Assembly (NCBI RefSeq): GCF_037126465.1
Contig: NC_088201.1
Coordinates: 7,817,001 to 7,881,000, forward strand
From: Ornithodoros turicata
Lineage: Eukaryota > Arthropoda > Arachnida > Ixodida > Argasidae
DNA: 64,000 bases
Direction: 5' to 3'
The notes beneath the pieces were generated by a model that was not told the origin of the DNA, ran no database searches, and was given only the letters and a program-made list of their open reading frames with translations. This document shows, piece by piece, positions 10,481-21,985 of the stretch (within the stretch, counting starts at the first letter, position 1; every line of letters begins with the position of its first letter). The translations under genes were made by a program, and so were the position numbers.

Positions 10481-11617
10481 CGACCTTCGCGTGGTACGTG
10501 CAAGCACGCGACAACTGATAAACACGGCTGCCCGGCTTCATGTTTGCACCAGGGAGGAGCAACGGTTAGTCATCCGTTTCCTTATGAGCGAACCGTCCCG
10601 CCGTCGCATGAAGGCGCAATATGCACGGTATAGTTCTTGCATACGACGAAAACCCGAGACTAGGGCAAAGTAAAGAAAGACGCGCGCAAGTACAAGTGCG
10701 TCTTTTTGTTTATTTTCCCCTATAGTCCCGGGTTTTCGTATTGAACCACCCTCGTGCAGGCCGCTTCGCCTAACGTACTGAAAATAGTATTGAAATATCA
10801 GCTTGTCTGAAAATTATGGAATCAACGTTTTCTCTCCTGGGGGAACTTTTTTGCCATGATTTCCGAGCGCTTTTATTCATTTTAAGTCGCGAGCAACTGA
10901 ATTTTTTTTTATTTGAACTCCGAAATTTTCAAACCAATCGCATGGTTTTTTAATTTCCTTAATTTTTTATTTCCTTTTTATTTCTTATTTCGTTTTTATG
11001 TTTTCATGAACGGATTTGCCTTTTCCCACTGCAAAAGACATTTCCTACTACTCGGAAAAAAAAATTGACGCGCATGCGCTATACCTCTTGCATTGCGCCT
11101 CTTTTTTTTGGGGGGGGGGGGGGGGGGGGGGACTTCCGAACGAAGCTGAAACATGGCCGACGCGGGGTGATGCTCATATATACAATTCTCTTAAAAATCG
11201 AACTTCCGAAATAAATTTCGACGTCGTAAAAAAATAAACTTCACAAAATCAACGCGTCGAAATAAATCTCTCAAAATCCATCCTCTCTCATTTGTGGACA
11301 GCCGAAACTTTCTACGTCCGCGTCGGAAAATAGTACGCCCTTCACTCTTGGAATGCGTATTCATCAGAGAATGACGATTTCGCTCTACTGGAAGTTGGAT
11401 GTGTGCACATTCTCCGTGACTGCGTACTTCGTATATTTGGATTTCTACCTTTAAGGAGAACAGTAAAGAAGGGGATGGATTCGAAGCGTCAGCTAGCTAT
11501 GTGTTGCCATGCATCTACCACTTCCACTTGCCATAGCGATACCACCGTGACTATACGTAGGCAGGATATCGCCGAGTTTGGGGAGAAAACAAGGGAACGA
11601 ACGAAGGAACATATAAC

Positions 11618-11746
11618 GCATAATGTAAAACCCCCAGACTAAGGAACACGAAAGGACAGACACAAACACGAAGTCTTCGACTTGTCGACGAAGACTTCGT
11701 GTTTCTGTCCTTTCGTGTTTCCTTGTCTCGGAGGTTTACATTATGC
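11618..11746. repeat. Near-perfect palindrome (hairpin element)
   Basis: GCATAATGTAAAACCCCC at the left is mirrored by a right arm ending TTTACATTATGC. The centre reads CGAAGTCTTCGACTTGTCGACGAAG, so each arm is about 60 bases with only a few mismatches. There are no coding frames. It is probably a miniature inverted-repeat transposon or a recent foldback. Confidence 0.75.
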
Positions 11747-13110
11747 ATCAACTTCACCAGCTCGCTTGCTTCTTAGCCATCTTTTCATAAATATATAACT
11801 CTAATCTCATCATGCCACGAGACCTTTCAGCTTATAGGAATATCATTATTCCATTAGCTCGACTCAGGAATATGTGCGTTATCCTTGTATTCATACGCGT
11901 CATCGTCTGCACTTTCAAACTGCATATTTTGATTTCCTCAACTATTATTGGAAGAAACATAGTTAATTACGGTACAGATGTGAATATAGAACGTCGATAT
12001 TGTGGATATCGTTGAACAGAACATCATGTTGCCCATTAACTAACGTACGGCAGAGTTCTCCGCTAGGCCGAACTATATTTTGACAATGTGGATTTTAAGG
12101 GCGTCGATTTCTTAAACGGTTTATTTCAGCAGATGGATTTTAGACTAGAGGTCAGAAATCGAAAAGGACCGCTACAGTAATTTTCAATGCCATTTCATGT
12201 AGGGATGCTGTGGTGATGTACAGCTGTTCGAACATTCCATTTAAATTGTACAATCGTGTTTTATCGGTCAAATATACGTATGGGAATACGCTTATTGTTC
12301 TGTAAACAATGTTTTACAGTGCCTCGGAAAAAAACTTTTTTCTTCTATTCTTGACGAGAGACGGCGCCACGTGTAGCGTCCCGAAAACTCTTCCTGGCGA
12401 GGCTCCGATCGACCGCATGCACCGACCAAAGCTCACTCGAGGTAAATAGCGCTGACCCCATAATTTTGCGACGAGTAAATTTTGTAATGCGCTTTTTAAT
12501 ACGTTAGATGAAACACCCTGTGTAATAGATTTCTAAAGTAACACAAGATCAATGACACGAGCGCCCCTTCCAAGAAGTCTGACCCCTTCACGTCTGAAAG
12601 CAGCATGTTTGCTGCGAAGCTCGACAGATCGATATCCATATTAGATTAGCGAACAAGACAGCACCCTTTTCTGGTACTTGGTGGCTAATTTGCGTGTCTC
12701 TGGGTCTATTTAAAAAAAAAAAAAAAATGCATGATTCGGTAACTACTTTAGATCGCACGTATAATCCGAATATGTATTTGCATATTTATCTAAACCGATA
12801 AATCAAAGCAGTCGTGCACGCTCCGGTTTCTTGTGTCCGCTGCTAGGAATTTTCTCCGTTCTACCGCAGAATATTCGCCGGGTGGCGAAGTATAGATAGC
12901 TCGCGTAGAAGCGACGTATCGGTAGCCCATACAATCGTGACAAATATGAATATAGTTGTACATGCGAATAAAATCTTATAAGCAGAAATGTACTGCTCCA
13001 CAATGCCTACAGCACAAAAGCTCGGTTAAGACTTCACTCGATTCTTAGTTGTAGTTGTCCAATAATCGAATGCACCTCCGGACGAGCAGTTTTATTATCC
13101 GGCTATATTT

Positions 13111-13152
13111 CGCGATTCATTGTTAGCGCCGCGATGCAACTATGGCTATGAG
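13111..13152 (-). repeat. SINE tail fragment
   Basis: TTAGCGCCGCGATGCAAC followed by TATGGCTATGAGCG matches the reverse of the SINE tail seen at 63583-63620. Only the tail is present. Confidence 0.45.
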
Positions 13153-15097
13153 CGTCCTCCTGCTATGTGTCGTCGTACGTATACCAAAACTGTGAGAAGT
13201 TTCGCTTTTGTCGTCTGCTTACACTGGCGCACCCAAGCGAGGGGCGTCTGCCGCGTTTTTATGCTGTCGTCTGCGCACTCATTTTTGTGGGACGTTCATG
13301 CCCCGCACATGAAGTGCTGCGAGAACATCTGTAGGATCACGTGATATATCTCAAAACGTTTCACTTAATTCTCATTTTTCATATCTTTGGGAATATTCCA
13401 CTTGATGTCCCTACTGTTAGATACGCGGAAAGGCTGTCCCTTTTTGCACCCTTCTGCTCATCCAAAATGGCGGTGAAAGTAGGACAAAGTAATGACTACA
13501 GTGTAGTAATGACAGTCGTATTTTTTCTACTCCGAGACTCCAAAGAGCATACTACGGTTGTCGCGTGCATTGTGCACGAAGTGTCCTTGTTCTCGAGCTG
13601 GAAATCTCAACTTTCGAAATCCCGCGTGACAAACGGAATGAGCTTTCGGTTTTCTTTGAACCTCCCAGGTGACCTCGCTTCAAGGAGACATTGCGTTTGC
13701 TCCTAATGTGTACTTCCACTCTGGTGGCTGCTTGTTCGCGACTTTGTTTTATGACCCAGTCCGATTCACTGGTTTTCGATCACGTTTCGTCTGCTACGAA
13801 ATCCGTCTGTGTTTCGGGTTACTTTACGTCTGTCGCTGTCAAGCGAAGGTTATGCTCCGGCAACGGCACATTTTTATTCACTCTGGGATCGACGCGTTTG
13901 TAATGTTACCGTCGTAACCGGTAATTATTAGCGGAACAATACCGATGTTGAACGACTTCTAGCGTCGTTCCAGTCGCACGTGGGGGTTATATCCGGCAAT
14001 GATCTTTCTTTCTCATTAATTGTCTTAGCTGCAGTGACAAAAGTATATGTATTAAGATTGGGGGACAGTGCCCCGGCCATCGAAACCAGCGTCGTGTCAT
14101 TAACCAGCAGGCTATCAACTGGCGCCGTGCGCAGCGAAACGAGCATCAAAATATATACTTTGGTCGAGCCGTCTAGATTAGTCTTTTATTTGTATATATA
14201 TAGATTATGGTACCAGGATTGTTGCGGGGTTGAAATCGTCCTAAAACGCGGTAGAGTTGGGGTGGGGGGAAGAGATCTGCTCGCCATCTGGCAACCAATG
14301 TCGCCGGCACCACGGCGTGATTCAGTGCGAGTCAGGAAATGGACAGACACTTCGATCGTCGTCCCTTTTTTTTTTTTTTGTGCTTATGTTTTTTAGTTCG
14401 CCGACGACGCGACCTCCGGACATGGACCCCAGCGTTGCCATGACGACGCCACCACGCATGGGCTGGCCGTTGACGCCAGTTTTGTATTTGCCGTCTGGGG
14501 AAGTATGGGGAAGTGCAGCCGTTTGTTTGCTCTACGCACGACATGAAGACTCGCAACATTGTATCAGCTCGAACCATAGGGACGAGTTGGCGAGCGATAA
14601 TTCGTCCGGCGTCTGGCACTGTAGGACGTAAACTGGCGCAGGTTCAAATTCAGTTCTTCTATGGAGTCTGTGCCAGAACTACCTTCATATTCGTATCAAT
14701 TTTCTTTGCATTTTCGCGTTATTTTCCGCTCGCTCGGTGATAACGTTAAATGGATCTCATGATGTCGATGCCGACATAACTTTCATAAAGATGCGTGAAA
14801 ATTGGGATCCAGAAAAAAAAAAAAAAAACGTGATCTGCCTCCGTCGACTCCCGTGGCTTAGGCTTACGTTACAAAAGTCTGAAGGCAGACAAGGGCAGGA
14901 TTCAAAGCCACACTTGGTTACTGATAAAGTGCGGTAACCGTTATGGGGGCAGCACTATAGAGTGCACATGACTAGAAATTGAGACGCGTGGGTTGGAATC
15001 CCGCCGCTGTCTGTCTGTTTGTAAAATGGCAGTGTGCTTTCGTTTTTCTTGGTGGGTTTTTCTTGATGGAATTATGACGCTTTGGTACATTGATTAT

Positions 15098-15125
15098 GCA
15101 TGGCATGGCATGGCATGGCATGGCA
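15098..15125. repeat. (GGCAT)n microsatellite
   Basis: GCATG followed by four further GGCAT units in tandem. Confidence 0.85.
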
Positions 15126-16494
15126 CTGCACGCTAAGGTAATGAGGGGTGAAATTGTTTTCTACGGGTCGTAGTCGGCGAGATAGAAACCCTTGAAGAAA
15201 CCCGAGCTCTGACGTCAGAAAAGTGTTCGCAAACCACTTTACTGTTTGCAAACAAGAGGCGCCATCTGCGCACCCACGGGGTTGGTGTGAGCAAAACACA
15301 CTGAACGAAGCGTGTGAATGCTTTCCGCAAGTGCGACATCGGCCCTTGTTGCACTGCTACACCGCTTTCGACTGTCTCCTTCCACAATGCCCGAATAATA
15401 TAGGGCTCTGAAGGAATCAGACAAGTTGTTTATGAACGGTATACAACATGACGATCCCTCTGCGCTGCACATCCACAGCTGGACAGCCCAACCACAAAAC
15501 ATGCCGCCGATCACAATCGCATTGTAGTTTATATAATATTTTCGCCGAGCCAGTTCACTGCTCATACGATGTAAGCGTACAAGTCACTGGAAGCGCACAA
15601 TTACTTCACCTTAGGCGTGCTGTTTGATCGGGGCGTTTCTCAAAACTGCGCTAATTCGCTACCGTGCACCGATTCGTGTTAACGTCGGTTATTTGTACAC
15701 AGATTATCGTGAGGGAATCTCACAAAGGCGATATGTCAGGGAATCTTTCCGTGTAACTGCAGCGATGAAACGATTTCTTCGTTCTGCGTTGCGCGGATAC
15801 TGACGAAAAGTGATTTCGTCACCTCTTTTCCATCGGGTTTGTGTGCCCGAAGGATACACGGCTTCGCGGCATGCCCACTTTGCATGAAAACAGCGATCAC
15901 ACCCCATTTCAAAACTGCGGCTGTTCAGCAAAGCAGGCGCTCTGCTGACTGCAGGGCGAGTGTGACGTCAGGCGCGCACACTGGTCTATTGGTTCTCGGA
16001 AGCACGTCACCCCTGCAGAGTACGTCTGCCGTGTGACGTCACCATCGGACGAGTTTCGGTGCCCGGTTATTTTCTAGGCTACCGCCTTTGTCGTAAAACT
16101 TTCAATACAGGCTCCCATTGATGCATACAACCGTTCTTTTTCGTTTATACCGCATAGCTTAGAGTTAGTGTTGTGTGTGCCATCCAAAGCCAATCTGAGG
16201 TCACACGACAAGTTCTCCGTCCTTGTCGCTGCATTTGGAATGTGGGCTACGTCTTTTGGCCGAAGGCTTGATGGATGCCTCCTTGTCCATGTAGCTGTGT
16301 GGAGCATTGTGTTGGCAGGCCGCGACAGCGTAGCGGCAACGGCTCCTCCCGTACGGGCCTTGCTCTCTGTCTTCAACCAGGCTGATTGAGTGCAAAAAAA
16401 AGGACTCTGGGACGGATGCATTCGAGGTTCCAGAGGCACACGGAAGTCACCGGCCCATTCCCCTTCGTGGCTCTCGCGAACGCCAACAGTGAAG

Positions 16495-16746
16495 AGCGCG
16501 CTCAACGAAAAATTCGATCCAATCCCCGCTGTGCTGTCTGGGGTTTTCCCTGGGTTTTCCTGCAGACTTTCCAGACGAATGTCTGTACAGTTCGCCTTGA
16601 AGTCGGCCCAGGACGCACACTAACCCCCCCCCCCCCTGTCCCCCCACTCCTTCCTGCTGTCCTCTCTTCATCTGTCCACATCTCTACGCTGCTCATAGCA
16701 ACAGTTGCTTTGCGGTGCTAACACGAAATTAAGAATAAGAAAAAAA
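16495..16746 (+). mobile_element. tRNA-derived SINE copy
   Basis: It shares the family body: CTGTCTGGGGTTTTCC, then a run containing CAGTTCGCCTTGAAGTCGGC and CCAGGACGCA, a C-rich stretch, CTTCCTGCTGTCC and a tail with GCTAACACGAAATTAAG followed by an A-rich end. Homologous bodies lie at 22.1, 31.6, 40.6, 44.6 and 63.7 kb. The head (near ATTCGATCCAATCCC) is a degenerate B-box. Such SINEs are transcribed by RNA polymerase III and move using LINE enzymes. A link to the tick Ruka family is plausible but not verified. Confidence 0.7.
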
Positions 16747-16875
16747 ATCGATCCTATATGTTTTTCTCTTTCAATTCAGGATTTTATTATTTTTATTAGT
16801 TCCAAAGGCCGTACAGGCTTCCTTACTGTGAGGCGTACGTGGCCCGCCCTCACGCAAAAGGGACAAGTCTTCCAC

Positions 16876-16988
16876 TACTACTACTACTACTACTGCTACT
16901 ATTATTATTATTATTATTATTACTACTACTATTACTATTACTACTACTACTACTATTACTATTACTACTACTACTACTGCTACTACAC
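16876..16988. repeat. Compound (ACT)n/(ATT)n trinucleotide microsatellite
   Basis: Alternating blocks of ACT and ATT triplets over about 110 bases. Reading one frame gives a run of tyrosines, which is a composition artefact. Confidence 0.9.
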
Positions 16989-19900
16989 AATATTATTATG
17001 TACTAGGCACCCGCCCACACACACGGCTATCCCGAATTTCGCATTGTAAAACCAGTACTGCGTTCACTTTGCCGCAGAATTGTAATGCGATATCGTGACT
17101 TCAAACATCGAATCTCTTCGCTATAAATGAATTAATGACTGGGACGTACGAGGCATTTATTTTTCACGAAGCACTCCATTTCACTAATACGATATATGGT
17201 TATACAGGGATTTCTTTCTTTTTTTTTTTTTCTTTTTTTTTTTTCTTTTTTTTTTCTGCTGGGTATACGGATCTGATGGATAGCGGATATACTCTTGGAC
17301 GTCCGCTTGGCAGTATAACTGCAAAAACGAAATTTATGCTGCTCTCATAGCGTTTTCAGGAATCTATACAGAATATAAAATTATATAAAAAAAAACTGTA
17401 TCTGATTATATTATGGTGGTAGTGAGTTAGGTTGGATACTCTCTAAACAATGTCCGAAGCATAAATACCGATAAGATCCCAATAAAACGGCCTTGCTTCC
17501 TGTAGGATTGCGAAAAATAGGAGGTCCCCTCGATTTTGAGAGTGGGTAAATATCGTGGGCTGATAGAATCCTTTTCAATTCGTAGCATGCCCCGGTTGCG
17601 ACATCGGGTGACCTATGGGCGTGTTTATGCTGCCGACGCGTGGGCCAGATGTTTGTGCTTGCCACGCTGCTTGCAAGGATGCAGTCTACGGAGACAATGG
17701 CTTTAAAGAGAATCGTGACAAGTTTAGAGGGTCGCGGCTGCTTTCATTGAGGGATGTTCGGCAAGAAGTAGGAAACTCGTTACCGTTCAGTCATGCCTTA
17801 GCTCGACGTCTTAGCGCAAGTAAAATAGTTGCATAATGCTGGGACTCTCATCTGAGTTTCTTTTCTTTTTTTTTTGTTAGTGCTGCTGAACAACATCGCT
17901 TGCTTTCCCACGTATTCTGTATTTACATTTTACGTCTTTTGTTAGTCGTTCAGCTGGCAACTTTTTCTTGGTGGTGGGGGGGGGGGGGGAAACGTCCGGT
18001 GACGTTGTGGGCGGTCATCTGTCACGTAAGCCCTGGCAGAGGTTCTTTTCGTGAAACAAAGGGCGTTCTCTTGAAGATCCAACCGAGCACAGCGAAAGGG
18101 AGCCGCGAACCGTTGAATCAGGTGAATGACCCACCCTCTTTGGTTTACGTCGGCTTTAGGATAATATACACTGCTGCTGTTTATATAAATGCAGGGTGCC
18201 CCCTAATAGCGTGCACCAATCTATATTAAAAAGGACAGGGCGCTCTACGGCGAATAAAGTCGCCAGCATTTTTTTTTTATTGTGCCCGATTACTTCGATA
18301 AGACGGCTAACTTTTAACTTGGGAACCTCCTATAGAAGTTGTCAGATTAGTTTCGTGATGTGACCGGGTACCTGCGCTTTGTTAGGCCTACCCGACAAAG
18401 GGGCTATTGGGTGTCTTGACCCCCACCCCCTGGCGATTGAATCTATCATTTCGCTGTCCTAATAGACGCCATCTAGTTTTGATTCTGACTCGCTACTATG
18501 TGCACGCGAAACGCCGTGACCACACGAACCGCCGGACGTGCTAAGAAATCTGTGAACGCAGACGGCTCCCCACCGTCACTCGCTTTCCAAGTTCATCGAT
18601 ATTCCGTCCGCGACACTGCAGCTATGGCGTCACTCTCTATTTCTGGCGCGTATACTCGTTTCCGCCAGTTTTGTTTCATGGAAAGAAGGTATTAACCGGT
18701 GTGCCGCTCGAGTTTACCTTCATCAGTTCCCGTCCTACGGCATTATCTCGAGGAATATAGAGGGGGGGGGGGGGGGGGTTCCTGGAAGCGTGGCGTGCGA
18801 GAGAGGATGCGATCGCAGCTGATCTGCTACGATCACGAATATGAGCTTTGTGCGCACCGGAAGTGACCGGGGTGAAAAATTGTTTTCTCCTTCCCGTGCA
18901 GTTTCCATTCGTTCGGACGACACCGGACGAAAATCTCGTCCCGTCGCAATCTTCGTCGCATTTCACAGTACCCTCGTAACCCTCGTAAACAAAATCTCGG
19001 CGAAATATTATTCCGAGGTGGGGAAATCAGTATCGTGCACCTTATTATTGTTTGCGGAAAGCGGACTTTCCTTTGATTGGGGAATCGCGAACAGCAGACG
19101 ACGCGCTGTTTGACTGAGCAGCGTATTCGTGTACTCTGTCGTCTGCGCTAGCCCCCGTACTCATAAAGCACAATACGAACAACTTTACTGTCGGCGCCAA
19201 CGTTGATTAAGCCCTTAGAGCCAGCTTGAGAACGAGTACGGGGTCATCCTCTTTCTTCTTCTTCTTCCGGCCAAGCGTGCTTCGTTGCCTCGGCTGCCTC
19301 CACTTTCCGGGGCGTCTTTTGCAGACGGCATGGTGGAACTGGTTTTTGACTTTCAAAATCCCAAGCGCATGTCTGTCGCTGGCCACCAGTATCGGGAGAT
19401 TGGGTAACCTGCCAGTCGTGAGACAGACGACGGGGTTCTGAGAATGCATCAATGCGGCATGAGTGGCGTCTCTCATCTTGTTATTATCCTTTCCACCTCC
19501 ATTTTTCTTGAACGGTTGACCTTGAGAGTTCCGACGTGTATCGTCTTTTCGGCTCATCTCCGTTGTTGCAGGCCTTGACAGTTTGCGCTTCGAGGGCGTG
19601 CCCCGAATAGAATATCGCATCGCCGCGCGGATAAGCAGGATGTCGGTCGATATTACTGGGCGGGTCTTGGAAGGGCCCCCCTTCTTCTGCCCATCCTTTT
19701 TGTATGGCAGTGTGCGGTGAGGAATCCCGGAAGGTTTGCTTCCTTCGGCGCTTGTCAAGCGGACTCCATTTGACGCCCGGCGTCCGCGCTTTTGATATCT
19801 ATTTATAGCGGAGGCCCCTGCTCTTCTTTCGTATATATATCCGGACGTTTTGTGTAGCTTTGATAAACGGCGAGGCCTGCATTGGACACACGACCACCAA

Positions 19901-21213
19901 TCAGCCCACGCTCTGAAGGGGGCATCAGGTCGTTTTTTTTTTTGTTTTTTTTTTTAAGGTGGTGGTTTCGTTTTAGCTGTCCGAGGTTTGGGACAGCGGG
20001 TTCACACTGAAGAAAAATAATTCACGAATGCATGACGCCATTAATACCCGGCCAGTCGCAATTCCTTGTCTCCACTCCCATCTAAATTGTTCATTGGGTC
20101 ATTGCATGCGGTTACGTCACCATTGAAAGTCACACCAATATTGAAGGCTACTTTCGAAGATTACACTGTGTCATCGAGAGAACATGTGGGCGGGGGGTAT
20201 TTCCCAATATATTCATCTCTGGGAGGGGGGGGGGGACACCCATATCTGCTGCTTTTGTGGTGTTTTTGGCCTTTCTGGACTGCTTTTTTTTTGGGGGGGG
20301 GGGGTGCTGGGAAAATCCCTGCATGTGGGTCACTGAGAACGTGCAGTATGATCAGGTTTGTCTTGTTCATATTAAACTCAGTACAGCACTGACGCTACTT
20401 TTCATGCCTCACCGTACTCTTAATTGCAACAGTTTACAATTGAGATGCCCAAGTGAAATGTACCAGGTACACACTTGTGTTTTGAGACCTGGCATACCAA
20501 ATAATGATAGCCAGGAAGACGGAAGGGAAAAAGACAGGCGGTGGTAGTGCAGTGCGTAGACTCCTCCAGCATCGTAACGAGCGGATGCTCTGCTGGCATC
20601 GCTGCACGGTGTGCTGCAGAAAAAAGAAGAAAAAAAAACAAAAGAGAAAGAAAAGCCAGAAGCTAAGGGCTGTTACTAATTTTAAACCGCAGTCATTCTG
20701 CTTTTCTTGGGGGTGTTGTGGTTTCATCCCCAGCAGGAGCTTCACGTTTCTGGCTGGGCTTACACTCGCTTGGGAAGTAAATAAATATGTAGCCATTTCT
20801 GTTTGCCTGGTGAAAGTTGCTCTTCTATAAACAGTTTGGCATAAGTTTATTGGGAGCAAAAGCTGCACAGCAGGCTGTGCCTTGTTTCTTTGAGTTCCGT
20901 AAAGCTGTTGCTGTTGTAGTTAGTTGCACGCGGCTCTGCACAGTGATTTAGTAATTGAAAATGGCAGTTACGAATCGATAGGATGCAATTCGGCGGTAAC
21001 ATTTCGTCGCGTTAGATATGTCGAAGGCATAACGATGGTATTTCTCTCGCTGAGAGCACCTTGTTATATCTGCAAAGCAATAAAAGCATTTCAGAAATTC
21101 CTTCTGCTGTTTGCATCAGTATTAACTCGAAGCACTTCATCCACTGGCAGTCGATTTTCGTGAGATCCCGCTGTCTCAAGTGTAATGGAGATCTCCATAA
21201 ACCATAGATTGAG
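16989..21213. other. Non-coding stretch upstream of the adducin gene
   Basis: No convincing gene. It contains pyrimidine tracts (about 17215-17257), poly-G runs (about 17978, 18760 and 20222-20304) and a basic 184-codon open frame on the minus strand at 19207-19758. That frame begins with TTG, not ATG, and I cannot assign it. Upstream non-coding exons of the adducin gene may lie here but cannot be placed from sequence alone. Confidence 0.45.
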
Positions 21214-21735
21214 AAGTTTTAGAACTCTTTACGAGTTAAGTTACCGTGTGAAAATGTAACCAAGTTAATAACAAAGTTCTTCAGCCTGAAATGTAACTTG
21301 CAGTTACTGAGTTGCTTAAAAAAAGAATGAGTTACTTCCAAGTTACTTCGGACACAAAATAGCATTACGCAGGTGCAGCGTGCATGAGCAGTTGAGTTAG
21401 AACTTGAGTTGCCTGCGGAGGAGTGCAACACGCTTAGAACTCCGTGTGGGCGCACAATGGTTCAGCTTCATTTCAATGGCAGCGGTTTGATTGAATATCA
21501 TGTTTTATGCCAAAAAGTGCCACGAAGGAACCGGAGAGAAAGCAAGAAAATAGGTGGACGTGAGTGAAAAGCGAATTAAAAGTAACTTGGAACTTAAGGG
21601 CAAAGTTACCCGAAAAAGAAACGAGTTCCTCTGAAAGTTATCACGGTGCAAAAGTACAGAGTTAAGTTACAAGTTGCCCAAAAAAAAAAGGAACTTAGTT
21701 ACGGTAACGAGTTACCCTGAACTCTGCCGTAAACG
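21214..21735. repeat. Degenerate AGTTAC/GTAACT self-complementary repeat
   Basis: Motifs such as AGTTAAGTTAC, AAGTTACTT and GTTACGGTAACGAGTTAC recur over 0.5 kb in both orientations with irregular spacing. It ends about 80 bases before the first adducin coding exon. It has the same design as the GTAGTTA-type repeat at 360-512. Confidence 0.55.
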
Positions 21736-21813
21736 TAGAGCTCTGCATAAAATGGTGTGAATCGGTCGAGGTTTGTGCCGTTTACGGGTGTGCGTTCTTT
21801 GCCTTGTGTGCAG

Positions 21814-21985
21814 GTGGAATCTGAGCCGAGATGGCAGGCACCACGCCTAATGGCCTTGATAGTCATTCAAAGCCGTACGACACCGACGATCCAGAGACGC
21901 AACGACAAATGTGGCGTCCACCAGACATTGAGCAGGACATGAAGGAGATGGAACGTCGAAAGCGTGTCGAGATGATCATGAACAG
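21814..21985 (+). CDS. hts: Adducin exon 1 (start codon exon)
   Basis: The acceptor GTGTGCAG ends at 21813, so a non-coding exon must lie upstream. The ATG is at 21831 in the context GCCGAGATGG. It encodes residues 1-51 plus two bases, beginning [12 protein letters not shown] and including an acidic DPETQ-type stretch. The donor is AACAG|GTGAGT. Confidence 0.92.

Larger units (their letters stand above)
9081..16494. other. Long non-coding stretch with scattered repeats
   Basis: I recognise no protein-coding gene in these 7.4 kb. Contents are a T-rich tandem repeat, a poly-G tract near 11108-11131, a near-perfect palindrome at 11618-11746, a SINE tail fragment near 13111-13152 and a GGCAT pentanucleotide repeat. 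Around 9205-9960 both ends carry TCTAGGCCGCA and partly complementary AT-rich ends, perhaps an old element, but I could not define it. Confidence 0.5.

Noticed and set aside
16705..17049. Open frame with a long tyrosine run
   Set aside because: It is produced by the ACT/ATT microsatellite.
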